Source: a virus. Taken from it: 57,017 bases of DNA. The translations under genes and the position numbers were made by a program. The notes beneath the pieces are model-generated. The model did no database searches. It was not told the DNA's origin and saw only the letters and a program-made list of their open reading frames with translations. Below are positions 48,185-56,920 of this stretch, in pieces (the first letter of the stretch is position 1; each line of letters opens with the position of its first letter). The stretch covers positions 1 through 57,017 of IMG/VR virus record IMGVR_UViG_3300047356_000921; one strand, written 5' to 3'.

Positions 48185-49897
48185 ATGGCAAATAAATTTC
48201 CTTTAGTTTATGATACAACTGGTAAAAGTTTACAAGAACTAAGCACAACTGATAACTTAGACTTAACAGGTAGCAGTATAGTAAATGCTGTTAACGTTAC
48301 AGCAACAGGAGCAGTAAATGCTGGCAATGTTGTTGCAGGATCTTTAACAGTTGGAGGGCAAACATTAGGAGCAGTAGCTACGTCAAATGACTATAACGAC
48401 TTAACTAATAAACCTGCATTGTTTAGTGGTGATTACAACGACTTAACAAATTTGCCAAACAGTGTTTCAAGTGACTGGGCAGACATTACAAATAAACCAG
48501 TAATAGCAACTAGTTTAAGTCAGTTAACAAATGATACAAATTTTGTTACTAATGCACAGATTAATATTATACCAGGACAAGTTACCGGATTGGCAACAGT
48601 TGCTAGTACAGGATCATTTAGTGATTTGACTGGGGTTCCGAACTATGTTACTAATGAACAAATTAATGGTGGCACACTAACTGTTGAAGTTAGTAATACT
48701 GGTGATTTGCAAGGTAGTGTGTTTGCTGATGACAGTTCTTTGATGCTTGATCATTTAAACAATAGGTTATATTCGTCTAAAGTAGATACTGACATACTTA
48801 CAGTTAATGGAATTTTATCAGCTGACGACTTATCTATCAATGCTGAAACACAGTTAACTATACAAACTGATACATATGTAACTATACAGTCGACTAGTTT
48901 TAATTTACTTAACACAGTATCAGGTACAAATATATACGATGTAGACGAATTACGTTTTCAAGGAGATGTTGACTTTAGTTTGGCATCTGTTACAGGATTA
49001 ACACTTAATCAAGTTGTAGGTGACTTAACTGGTAGTGTGTTTGCTGACGATAGTTCAGTTATTATTGACGGTATAAGCAGATCTGTAACTGCAGATACAA
49101 TTAATGGTAATGTTATAGATGCACCAGTATTAAAAGGTAACTTACAAAATAGATTGCCTGGACAGTCAGTATCAATAACTGGTGAAGCAGGAATTACTTT
49201 ATCACCGTCAGGGCCATTAAATGTGCCAAATGCAACTAGTATACAACTAGCAGGTACACAAGGTATTACGATTGCGGCTACTAACGATTTAGCACTTAGT
49301 ACTAGTTCAGGAAATATTACATTCTCAGGACCAGTTGATTTTACAGCATCAACAGTTACAGGACTCAGTGTTGAAGGTAATTTTGTTGGTAGTGTTTTTG
49401 GCGATGATAGTACACCGTTAGTTGATGGTGTTAATAGTAAACTTACAGGTAAAATTGACACTACTGAAGCAATAGTTAATCAAGGTAGCTATAGTCTTAC
49501 AGTTAATTCAACTGGTGCAAAATTACAAAGAACCAGTGGAGCAGGCGGAGGCCTTGTAGTAACTAATGCTACTGGTGTAGTACTAGGAGGCGAAGCACCT
49601 ATTGAAATATCAACAGCAGGTGATACTATTGTAATTGGTAACGGAAGTTCAGGTAACATTGAGATTGGTAACGGTACTAATACAATCCAGATAACAAATG
49701 GAAGCACATTAGATCTTACAGATGCTACAGCAATTAACTTTCAAAACTCAACTATACAAAATTTAGCATCAAGCAGTATTGAGTATACTCCGGGTAATAA
49801 TAGTTACTGGAATGGAACGCCACCCGATGATGTGGAAGATGCAATTAATAGAATAGTAGCTTATCTATACAGTACAAACGGCGGCAACCCAGTTTAA
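48185..49897 (+). CDS. Fibre-type virion protein, 570 residues
   Basis: A beta-repeat fibre. It has YNDLTNKPALFSGDYNDLTN (the widespread 'DLTNKP' trimeric fibre repeat) and three copies of a (G)xGSVFxDDS unit at about residues 175, 280 and 400 (LQGSVFADDSS, LTGSVFADDSS, FVGSVFGDDST), each followed by a predicted beta stretch. Short C-terminal helix (PDDVEDAINRIVAYLYS). AT-rich and late-promoted. Probably trimeric, part of tail fibres. Confidence 0.85.
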   Translation: MANKFPLVYDTTGKSLQELSTTDNLDLTGSSIVNAVNVTATGAVNAGNVVAGSLTVGGQTLGAVATSNDYNDLTNKPALFSGDYNDLTNLPNSVSSDWADITNKPVIATSLSQLTNDTNFVTNAQINIIPGQVTGLATVASTGSFSDLTGVPNYVTNEQINGGTLTVEVSNTGDLQGSVFADDSSLMLDHLNNRLYSSKVDTDILTVNGILSADDLSINAETQLTIQTDTYVTIQSTSFNLLNTVSGTNIYDVDELRFQGDVDFSLASVTGLTLNQVVGDLTGSVFADDSSVIIDGISRSVTADTINGNVIDAPVLKGNLQNRLPGQSVSITGEAGITLSPSGPLNVPNATSIQLAGTQGITIAATNDLALSTSSGNITFSGPVDFTASTVTGLSVEGNFVGSVFGDDSTPLVDGVNSKLTGKIDTTEAIVNQGSYSLTVNSTGAKLQRTSGAGGGLVVTNATGVVLGGEAPIEISTAGDTIVIGNGSSGNIEIGNGTNTIQITNGSTLDLTDATAINFQNSTIQNLASSSIEYTPGNNSYWNGTPPDDVEDAINRIVAYLYSTNGGNPV

Positions 49898-49909
49898 GAG
49901 GAACAACTT

Positions 49910-50617
49910 ATGGCAATTGAATATATTAATACAGGAACAATAGCAAACGATGGCACAGGCGATGCACTTCGAGAAGCATTTATTAAAGTAAATGATAATT
50001 TTGAAGAACTTGATCTTAGAGTAATTGAAACAACACAATTTGAAAATGTTGGATCAGTTGGTCAAGGAGTTTTTGCTGGCAAAGACGGAACTACAGCACA
50101 GTTTAAAAAACTAGTTGCAGGCACAAATGTTAATATTACACCAACTGCTACTACGTTAACAATTGATGTTGATAATGCATTAGAACAACTTTTAATTATA
50201 AGTGATAACGGAAGTTTAACAGTAGCCCCGGGGCAAAGCGTAAACTTCAACGGCGGCAATGGAGTTAGTACATCTATAACTGGTCAAACAATGACTATTG
50301 GATTAGATACAACTAATATTGTTTCTAATGATACTAATCCAACGTTGTCAGCTACACTAAATGCTAATGGTAATGATATTACTAGTGCTGGCACAATTAC
50401 TGCTAATACTGTTACAGGAGCATTTCAAGGTCTTGTTTACGGATTTGACATAAGAGATTTTGGGCCTTATTTGTCAGGTTTTGATTTTGGCGGAGTGCGT
50501 AACACATACGGTAGCGCACTTGATTTCATTGTTAGGAATACTGATATTGATTTAGGACCAATTGATCCTGAAAGAACTGATCTAACTATTGACTTAGGGT
50601 TCTTACCATCTGTTTAA
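49910..50617 (+). CDS. Fibre-type virion protein, 235 residues
   Basis: N-terminus YINTGTIANDGTGDALREAF then IKVNDNFEELD is the same head-piece as the giant protein. A beta middle (TNVNITPTATTLTIDV) and a TSAGTITANTVTGAFQGLVY repeat follow, with a short C-terminal domain. 12 bases after the previous gene, GAGG upstream, so cotranscribed with it. Confidence 0.85.
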   Translation: MAIEYINTGTIANDGTGDALREAFIKVNDNFEELDLRVIETTQFENVGSVGQGVFAGKDGTTAQFKKLVAGTNVNITPTATTLTIDVDNALEQLLIISDNGSLTVAPGQSVNFNGGNGVSTSITGQTMTIGLDTTNIVSNDTNPTLSATLNANGNDITSAGTITANTVTGAFQGLVYGFDIRDFGPYLSGFDFGGVRNTYGSALDFIVRNTDIDLGPIDPERTDLTIDLGFLPSV

Positions 50618-50624
50618 CTAATAC

Positions 50625-50632
50625 GATAAATA
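50625..50632 (+). promoter_or_regulatory. Late promoter octamer GATAAATA
   Basis: 21 bp before the 943-residue gene; same spacing as at 48157. Confidence 0.65.
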
Positions 50633-50652
50633 TGTTATAGAAGGAATGATCT

Positions 50653-53484
50653 ATGGCATTATGGACAACAGGTACAAATAAACTACTTTCCACGGTTACT
50701 GAACAACAAACAGTATCAATAGCATTGCCTGTTGATGCAGATGCAACTATTACGTTAATCAGTGGTAAACTGCCTACCGGCATGAAAATTAACGGAGTTA
50801 ATTTAATTGGTACTCCGCAAGAAGTAGCCCGAGTAACTGACTTTAGGTTTGTACTTAGAGCAACATTAAATACCCAAATTGAAGATAGAACTTTTACTAT
50901 AAAAGTAGAAGGGCCTGACACACCAATATGGCAAACACCTGCAGGTGATCTAGCTGTTGGCAACAACGACACATTTTATATATTAGACAGTAGTCCTATA
51001 GATTTTCAACTAGTAGCAATTGACGACGACATTCAGGCAGGACAAACTCTTTCATACTTTATGAAAGACGGTGACGGGCAATTGCCGCCTGGAACTACAC
51101 TTACTACCGATGGACGAATTATAGGTATAGTTGATCCTTTACTTGCAATTGAACGTGGAGAAATTTATTCAAGCGGATTTTATGACACTAGTCCTTATGA
51201 TTTGCAGTCAGGCGGTTACGACTTTGGTATAAGAAGTTCAAACGGTTTTGATAGCTTTTTTTATGACACAACTGTTTGGGACTTTAGTTATACTGAAAAA
51301 GCACCAAACAAATTAAATAGATACTATGAATTTACAGTTAATGTAACTGACGGTGACATTATTGCAAGACGAACATTTAAAATATTTGTAGTAGGTGATG
51401 ATTTTTTCCGTGCTGATAACACAGTTTTACAAGTTGGCAGTGGAACATTTACAGCTGATAATACTAACTTGCGAACTCCTATATGGATCACTCCAGGAAA
51501 CTTAGGTATAAAACGTGCTAATAACTATATTACATTACAATTAGATATTATTGATACAAACTCACAAGTTGGCTTTGTAAACTACAGTCTTGAAGATACC
51601 AATCCAGGGACATATAAATTAAAAGCAACTGGTGAAATTATTTACAACGGAAAATATGAAGTTACTGGCACACTACCTAAATTTATAGATAGTGGACGAG
51701 GTCCTGACAGTTTTTCAGGTATTACTCCTGATCCAATACAACCAAGCGAATGGGAAGTAATTGTACCTGAAACAGTAAGTAAATTACCAACAGGATTAGA
51801 ACTAGATACTTCAAACGGAGAAATAGCAGGCAGAGTTCCATACCAAGCAGAAGTAACAATTGATTATAGATTTACAATAAAAGCAACTCGATTCACTCCA
51901 GACGAACCTGATATTAATGTTAGTACAGTTAAAGTATTTGATATTAAATTACTAGGAGAAATTAATTCTAACACAACATGGAATACCCTTCCAGATCTAG
52001 GTATACTAAATTCAAACTCAATTAGTGTACTACGAGTTGAAGCAGAAACTAATGTACCAAATGCACAAGTACTTTACAGCCTAAAGTCTGGTAAACTGCC
52101 TCCAGGACTAGAACTAACATATGATGGAGAAATTGTTGGCAGAGTAAATGCATACGGTCAAAATGTTTATAAGAGTATTTGGAAAGGTTCACGCAATTAC
52201 ACAGCTGGCGATATTGTAAAAGTAGATGATGTATTTTATAGAACTGCTAGTAATCATACAAGTAGTTCAAGTGGAATATTTACAAACGACTCAGCATATT
52301 GGGTTGAATTTAATTACACAAGACTTGGTCTAACAACTATTGATAGTGATGCTACTACATTTGATGTACCAAATACAACCATTGATCGACAGTATAACTT
52401 TGTTATAAATGCAGAAGACCAATACAAATATAGTATAAAAGAGCAACAATTTAGTATTACGGTAACAGACCCTGAAGTTATAAAATATAGTAATGTATAT
52501 CTTAAACCGTTTCTTAAAGAAACTACAAGACGTGAGTTCAGTGACTTCTTATCAGATCCAGAGATCTTTATTCCAGAAAATATCTATAGACCAGGAGATC
52601 CAAATTTTGGTATACAAACAGATATTAAAATACCAATATATTACGGCATTGAAGCACGAAACTTATCAGAGTTTCAGGCAGTAACAGCAAAGAATCACAA
52701 AAGAAAACAATATAGAATTGGCGAATTAAAAACTGCAGAAGCTAAAAAAGAAGGCACAAATGATGTTCTTTATGAAGTAATATATGTAGAGGTTATTGAT
52801 GCACAAGATACTAAGTTAGGTAGAACACGTAACAGTATTCAAATAAAAACAAATAATAAAATTACAGTTGATAGTGTAAACTATGATCCTAACGATATGT
52901 TTTATGATTACGAAGTTAAACCATCATTTACTATACAAACACGTAGTGGACTTATATCAGTAAAATTAGGTGAAGACTTTAATATTGTTACTCGTGCTGA
53001 TGGTACATTTAATTTAAATTGGACACTCGGAATAGAAGTTGACGGACGAACTGAAGACAACCTTATTAAAATATTAGAAGGATTTGGCGATACATACCGA
53101 CTCCGTCCTGATTACGCAAATACATTAAAAGTAGATAGTAATACAATAACTGTATCTCAAAATAATGATAGTTTACGATACATCAGTAATATAAACAATA
53201 TGCGAGACAATCTGCGATCTGTAGGTGAAACAAATAGATCGTTTGTTCCGTTATGGATGCGTAGTCAGCAACAAGGTAGTGTAAATGAGTTAGGCTATAC
53301 ACCTGCATTAGTATTATGCTATTGTAAGCCAGGCAAGTCTGCATTAATTAAGGCAGCAATCGAAGCCAACGGTTTTGATTTTAAAACATTTAACTTAGAC
53401 GTTGATAGATATATAATTGACAGTACTGATGTAAGTAGCAGTGATAGTTACTTGGTATTCGCAAATTATAGACACAATGTATAA
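50653..53484 (+). CDS. Virion protein with He_PIG Ig-like repeats, 943 residues
   Basis: At least four putative Ig-like (He_PIG type) repeats, each with (K)LP-x-G-x-x-(L)-x-x-(D/N)G-x-I-x-G: SGKLPTGMKINGVNLIGTP, QLPPGTTLTTDGRIIG, KLPTGLELDTSNGEIAG and SGKLPPGLELTYDGEIVG. Between them lie RFTIKA-type strand pairs. After about residue 640 a distinct C-terminal domain follows (YGIEARNLSEFQAVTAKNHK, ...NNMRDNLRSVGETNRSFVP). Ig-like domains in phage virions mediate surface adhesion. Late promoter and fibre neighbours support a surface or baseplate role. Confidence 0.85.
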   Translation: MALWTTGTNKLLSTVTEQQTVSIALPVDADATITLISGKLPTGMKINGVNLIGTPQEVARVTDFRFVLRATLNTQIEDRTFTIKVEGPDTPIWQTPAGDLAVGNNDTFYILDSSPIDFQLVAIDDDIQAGQTLSYFMKDGDGQLPPGTTLTTDGRIIGIVDPLLAIERGEIYSSGFYDTSPYDLQSGGYDFGIRSSNGFDSFFYDTTVWDFSYTEKAPNKLNRYYEFTVNVTDGDIIARRTFKIFVVGDDFFRADNTVLQVGSGTFTADNTNLRTPIWITPGNLGIKRANNYITLQLDIIDTNSQVGFVNYSLEDTNPGTYKLKATGEIIYNGKYEVTGTLPKFIDSGRGPDSFSGITPDPIQPSEWEVIVPETVSKLPTGLELDTSNGEIAGRVPYQAEVTIDYRFTIKATRFTPDEPDINVSTVKVFDIKLLGEINSNTTWNTLPDLGILNSNSISVLRVEAETNVPNAQVLYSLKSGKLPPGLELTYDGEIVGRVNAYGQNVYKSIWKGSRNYTAGDIVKVDDVFYRTASNHTSSSSGIFTNDSAYWVEFNYTRLGLTTIDSDATTFDVPNTTIDRQYNFVINAEDQYKYSIKEQQFSITVTDPEVIKYSNVYLKPFLKETTRREFSDFLSDPEIFIPENIYRPGDPNFGIQTDIKIPIYYGIEARNLSEFQAVTAKNHKRKQYRIGELKTAEAKKEGTNDVLYEVIYVEVIDAQDTKLGRTRNSIQIKTNNKITVDSVNYDPNDMFYDYEVKPSFTIQTRSGLISVKLGEDFNIVTRADGTFNLNWTLGIEVDGRTEDNLIKILEGFGDTYRLRPDYANTLKVDSNTITVSQNNDSLRYISNINNMRDNLRSVGETNRSFVPLWMRSQQQGSVNELGYTPALVLCYCKPGKSALIKAAIEANGFDFKTFNLDVDRYIIDSTDVSSSDSYLVFANYRHNV

Positions 53485-53488
53485 CACA

Positions 53489-53496
53489 GATAAATA
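53489..53496 (+). promoter_or_regulatory. Late promoter octamer GATAAATA
   Basis: 18 bp before the 207-residue virion gene. Confidence 0.65.
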
Positions 53497-53514
53497 AGTG
53501 TAGGAGAACACACT

Positions 53515-54138
53515 ATGGCAACAAGCGATAATATTACACCAGAACAAATAGATGAAGAATTTCCAATTGCAGGTCAAGATAATGACTCGCAAGGATTTCG
53601 TGACAACTTTGCGGCAATACAATCAAGTTTAAGTGCATCAAAGACAGCAATAAAAGATATTGAAGCAAAGGGCGTTTTTAAAGCGGCACTTGGTTCAGGT
53701 TCTTTAGATAACGACTTACAGGGCAATAAACTTACTAATGGTGTATTACAAGGCGTAGCATCAGAACATTTTAATAGTGGTAATATTACGCAAAACTCCG
53801 AAGCTAACATATTGTGGTCTACAGCAGAATATCATGACATTACTATGGCTAATCCAAGTTCAGTACGTTTGAGCTTAGGTGGATGGCCTACAGCAGGTAC
53901 ATATGGTAGAATGCGTCTTGCTATTCGAAGTAATGATGGCTCTGAAAGAACTGTTACTTTTGAAGCGGCAAATGCTGGAACTTTAAGAGTTAATCAAACA
54001 AACTGGACTAGTGCATTAGACGCAGGTGACTTTAAAGTTACTAGTGCAACAAGTCCTAAAATTGTAGACGTATGGACAGTTGATGGTGGCATCACAGTAT
54101 TCATGGAGTACGTCGGAGAGTATACGATACTGTCATAA
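53515..54138 (+). CDS. Virion protein, 207 residues
   Basis: Begins EEFPIAGQDNDSQGFRDNFA then AIQSSLSASKTAIKDIE, an attachment module widespread at fibre N-termini of T4-like marine phages, and continues as a beta domain (SVRLSLGGWPTAGTYGRMRL, ...SERTVTFEAANAGTLRV) ending ITVFMEYVGEYTIL. Likely a short fibre or baseplate-associated trimer. Confidence 0.8.
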   Translation: MATSDNITPEQIDEEFPIAGQDNDSQGFRDNFAAIQSSLSASKTAIKDIEAKGVFKAALGSGSLDNDLQGNKLTNGVLQGVASEHFNSGNITQNSEANILWSTAEYHDITMANPSSVRLSLGGWPTAGTYGRMRLAIRSNDGSERTVTFEAANAGTLRVNQTNWTSALDAGDFKVTSATSPKIVDVWTVDGGITVFMEYVGEYTILS

Positions 54139-54377
54139 TGTTTAATCCATTAGTAGATAATTTTAATCAACTAAGTGATAGCGAAGTAGAAGATAAACTT
54201 ACTGAGCTTGGACGTAAATATTGGATGACACGCAATCCCGAAGTTCAGAGTCAAATTGCAGTCTTAATGGATATGTATAAACTTGAACTCACATCTCGTA
54301 GAGCTATTCAGCAACAAAAAATTAAAGATCAAGATAATGGCGATAATTCTCTTGACAATTTAATTAATATCAGTTAA
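54138..54377 (+). CDS. Hypothetical protein, 79 residues
   Basis: Starts on the last base of the previous gene (TAATG). Helical, acidic and charged (LVDNFNQLSDSEVEDKLTEL; PEVQSQIAVLMDMYKLELTS). The pattern is similar to small T4-like 'helical' proteins after fibre genes, possibly an assembly factor. Overlaps the next promoter. Confidence 0.65.
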   Translation: MFNPLVDNFNQLSDSEVEDKLTELGRKYWMTRNPEVQSQIAVLMDMYKLELTSRRAIQQQKIKDQDNGDNSLDNLINIS

Positions 54378-54380
54378 AAT
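54352..54380 (+). promoter_or_regulatory. Sigma70-type promoter
   Basis: TTGACA (54352-54357), 17 bp, TAAAAT (54375-54380). Transcription would start about at 54387, the first ATG of the next gene, giving a leaderless or near-leaderless mRNA. Confidence 0.65.
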
Positions 54381-54386
54381 ACATGT

Positions 54387-54908
54387 ATGCTTATGAAAAC
54401 AGATTCTCTCGGTATCCCGCGATTTACAAATAAAGATTTAGTCGATATGATCTATAGTGGCAATGTAGATAAATGTCACGTAGTTCTATGTGACGAATCA
54501 GATGATGTAGATAAATTTAACGAGGCTATGGAAGAACAAGGTCTTGACAAACTACAAAAGTATATTCCATTAGATGTAGATCAAAAGACTTTTGACGGTG
54601 TATGTCAAAGTGAATGGTTTATGCCTGATGAATACAAAAACATGGATATTGCAGAATACTTGCAAAGTAAATGCAAAACGCAAGAAGAACTTACACGTTA
54701 TTTTGAAGAATATGCAGAGTTTAACAAACGAGGTATGCTACCGCTATTACGCTATATGATTTATCTTGTAGACTTTATGCGTGAGAATGACATTGTATGG
54801 GGAGTAGGTAGAGGATCAAGTGTAGCAAGTTATGTGTTGTATTTGATAGGTGTACACAAAATTAATTCAATCCAGTTTGGCCTGGATTGGAGAGAGTTCT
54901 TAAGATAA
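54387..54908 (+). CDS. Short DnaE (Pol III alpha)-like protein
   Basis: 173 residues; ATG 54387, or ATG 54393. The C-terminus VWGVGRGSSVASYVLYLIGV then HKINSIQFGLDWREFL resembles the GxGRGSSAGSLVAYxLxI...DPL.YGLLFERFL segment of bacterial DNA polymerase III alpha subunits. The upstream EEYAEFNKRGMLPLLRYMIY then VDFMRENDI also fits that region. The polymerase catalytic Asp residues are missing, so it is not a polymerase. It could interfere with host replisome assembly or be a reused fold. An early promoter precedes it. Confidence 0.75.
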   Translation: MLMKTDSLGIPRFTNKDLVDMIYSGNVDKCHVVLCDESDDVDKFNEAMEEQGLDKLQKYIPLDVDQKTFDGVCQSEWFMPDEYKNMDIAEYLQSKCKTQEELTRYFEEYAEFNKRGMLPLLRYMIYLVDFMRENDIVWGVGRGSSVASYVLYLIGVHKINSIQFGLDWREFLR

Positions 54909-54938
54909 GTAAGCATATAACATTTAGGAGAAACTAAA

Positions 54939-55325
54939 ATGGTACAAAAAGCAAAAGGACAAAAAGTCTATAAGACCATGCAAGGTAAGATGGTTGATAT
55001 GGATATGCTCCGAAAGAAAAACGAACTAACTCAAGCAGTAGGTAATGCAAAGGTTAATGCCCGTGGTGATGAATTAGGACCTGGCGGCAAAATTATTAAA
55101 AAACGTGAAGATGTAGTTAAAGAATACTATGAATCGCATCAAGGAGTTGTTGACGAGCCTGCGGTTAAAGAGCCGGAAAAAGACTTGACAGATGACTGGG
55201 AAGAACCTGCACCTGTAAAAGAAACAACAAAAGCTAAAACTCGCACAACAACAAAATCTAAAGTTGAAGTTGAAGACGAATGGGTCGAAGACGAAGACGG
55301 TAACTTTGTAAAAAAAGGTGACTAA
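54939..55325 (+). CDS. Hypothetical basic/acidic tail protein, 128 residues
   Basis: TAGGAG before ATG. The conserved-looking first part (KMVDMDMLRKKNELTQAVGN then AKVNARGDELGPGGKI) is followed by a low-complexity region rich in Lys, Thr, Glu and Pro and a C-terminus of mostly acidic residues. Such proteins occur beside co-chaperonin genes in T4-like marine phages, as far as can be recalled. Overlaps groES by one base. Confidence 0.65.
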   Translation: MVQKAKGQKVYKTMQGKMVDMDMLRKKNELTQAVGNAKVNARGDELGPGGKIIKKREDVVKEYYESHQGVVDEPAVKEPEKDLTDDWEEPAPVKETTKAKTRTTTKSKVEVEDEWVEDEDGNFVKKGD

Positions 55326-55723
55326 TGAATAAAGCAATTAAAGGTAACGTCAGAGCCATTGGCGATCGTGTTTTAGTAGCAAATATGTACTTTGGTGAAC
55401 AAAAAACTAAAGGTGGTATTATTATTCAAGACGATGATGGCAAAACTCGCGGCATTTATCCTCGTTGGGGGCAGGTACACTCTAAAGGTCCTCGAAACAA
55501 TGACATTTATGATGTAGGTGATTGGATACTTATTGAACACGGACGATGGACTCGCGCAATGAAACTAGAAACAGATGATGGTGAAGAACTTGAGGTTCGA
55601 ATGATTGATGCCGAGTGTGTATTAGCCATGTCAGATGAAAAGCCAGATGAAGTACAGATTGGTTCAGAGTACGCAGACGGTGAACATGCAACAATTGACC
55701 CTAGTAGTTTTGTAAGGACATAA
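55325..55723 (+). CDS. GroES-like co-chaperonin (gp31 analogue)
   Basis: 132 residues, GroES fold: RAIGDRVLVANMYFGEQKTK then GGIIIQDDDGK (mobile-loop region), RWGQVHSKGP, YDVGDWILIEHGRWTRAM. Partners host GroEL; in T4, gp31 replaces GroES to fold the major capsid protein. The sequence has a longer C-terminal tail than GroES (about 95 residues). Starts on the last base of the previous gene. No GroEL gene nearby. Confidence 0.9.
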   Translation: MNKAIKGNVRAIGDRVLVANMYFGEQKTKGGIIIQDDDGKTRGIYPRWGQVHSKGPRNNDIYDVGDWILIEHGRWTRAMKLETDDGEELEVRMIDAECVLAMSDEKPDEVQIGSEYADGEHATIDPSSFVRT

Positions 55724-55724
55724 A

Positions 55725-56078
55725 ATGACAAACCCATTTGAAGATATCAATAAATTCGCAACGGCTTGTGATCAAGAGCCAAGCGAAGCAAACTATAATA
55801 TGTATCTTGATTTAATTCGAGAAGAAGTAGGCGAACTAGAAGAAGCCATTACAGAAAACGACAGGATAGAACAGTTAGACGCACTAATTGATATCTTAGT
55901 TGTTACATTAGGCGCCGTTCGAGCAGGAGGCTTTAAAGGTCAAGATGCTTGGAAAGAAGTAATGGACACAAACTTTGCTAAAATTGATCCTACTACAGGC
56001 AAAGTTATCAAACGAGAAGATGGTAAAGTACTAAAGCCCGAAGGTTGGAAGGCTCCAAAACTTGAACCATTTATTTGA
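55725..56078 (+). CDS. MazG-like nucleotide pyrophosphohydrolase
   Basis: 117 residues. All-alpha NTP pyrophosphatase core: DLIREEVGELEEAI (Glu pair), then DALIDILVVTLGAVRA (Asp/Glu metal ligands of E-x-x-E ... D-x-x-D type). C-terminal GKVIKREDGKVLKPEGWKAP is typical of the phage subgroup. Hydrolyses (d)NTP or, in T4-like phages, has been proposed to reduce ppGpp. One base after groES. Confidence 0.88.
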   Translation: MTNPFEDINKFATACDQEPSEANYNMYLDLIREEVGELEEAITENDRIEQLDALIDILVVTLGAVRAGGFKGQDAWKEVMDTNFAKIDPTTGKVIKREDGKVLKPEGWKAPKLEPFI

Positions 56079-56244
56079 AAATTTTGAATGGTATGACATT
56101 CCTGTCATACTGTTCTTTGCAAACACACTTGCTACACTAGGATTAACGACTTTATTTGGTGGCGGCTTTGTCACAGGCATTATGCTAGTAGTAACTTGGG
56201 AGTGTTGGAAACTCTACGAAAAATATCGTGCAAAAAACACTTGA
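56062..56244 (+). CDS. Small membrane protein, 60 residues
   Basis: TTG 56062, 17 bases inside the MazG gene; a second TTG at 56074 also fits. Two hydrophobic segments (IPVILFFANTLATLGLTTLF, FVTGIMLVVTW) and a basic end. The coding end carries the -35 of the tRNA-Arg promoter. Moderate support. Confidence 0.5.
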   Translation: MNHLFENFEWYDIPVILFFANTLATLGLTTLFGGGFVTGIMLVVTWECWKLYEKYRAKNT

Positions 56245-56269
56245 CTTCTAAAGCAATCTCTGCTATAAT
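56241..56269 (+). promoter_or_regulatory. Sigma70-type promoter of tRNA-Arg
   Basis: TTGACT (56241-56246), 17 bp, TGC-TATAAT (56264-56269), 17 bp before the tRNA. Confidence 0.82.
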
Positions 56270-56286
56270 TAACTTAAATTAAACGA

Positions 56287-56363
56287 GCGGCTATAGCTCA
56301 GCTGGATAGAGCGTAGGTTTGCGGAACCTAAGGTCAGGAGTTCGAATCTCTTTAGCCGCGCCA
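56287..56363 (+). tRNA. tRNA-Arg, anticodon GCG
   Basis: Acceptor GCGGCTA/TAGCCGC, D-arm GCTCAGCTGGATAGAGC, anticodon stem TAGGT/ACCTA with loop TTGCGGA, T-stem AGGAG/CTCTT, coded CCA. Bacteria normally read CGU/CGC with ACG (inosine); GCG is uncommon. Confidence 0.95.
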
Positions 56364-56377
56364 AACGAGGATTTTTT

Positions 56378-56920
56378 ATGGCTACACACGGTATGATTGA
56401 TTTAGAAACACTAGGCGTAGAACCTGATAGTGTTGTAATGACGTTAGGTGCTATTAAGTTTGATCCGTTTACAGATACAGAACCGCACAGTCCTTTATAC
56501 TTGCGTGGCGATGTAGAAGAACAAACAGAACACTACAATCGTTCTATTGACGAAAACACTCTTGCTTGGTGGGCAACTCAACCACAAGAAATTCAAGACG
56601 AAGCATTTGGTGATGACTTAGAAAGAGTAAGTGTACAAGAAATGCTACGTCAACTTAATAAATGGTGTGTAGGATTAGACTATATTTGGTGTCAAGGTCC
56701 TACATTTGATTTTGTAATACTACAGCATTTATACAAAGAAGCAGAAAAGCCTGCTCCGTGGAACTACTGGCAAATTAGAGATAGTCGAACATTGTTTGCT
56801 ATGATGCCAAGTGATCCACGCAAAGCAATACAAGAAAGCCTTCACAACGCACTGGCAGATTGTTATTATCAAGCAAAGTGCGTACAACAATCATATAAAC
56901 ATTTTGGAGTTACAAAATAA
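56378..56920 (+). CDS. Rv2179c/DexA-like 3'-5' exonuclease
   Basis: 180 residues with a DEDDh exonuclease core. D8 and E10 (GMIDLETLG) fall in the first motif, followed by VVMTLGAIKFDP. The second Asp is in WCQGPTFDFVIL, and the H...D is in LHNALADCYYQAK. This is the Rv2179c-like class, related to T4 DexA, acting on RNA or DNA 3' ends. Has AACGAGG before ATG, and is cotranscribed with tRNA-Arg from 56241, which could link it to tRNA trimming. Confidence 0.92.
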   Translation: MATHGMIDLETLGVEPDSVVMTLGAIKFDPFTDTEPHSPLYLRGDVEEQTEHYNRSIDENTLAWWATQPQEIQDEAFGDDLERVSVQEMLRQLNKWCVGLDYIWCQGPTFDFVILQHLYKEAEKPAPWNYWQIRDSRTLFAMMPSDPRKAIQESLHNALADCYYQAKCVQQSYKHFGVTK

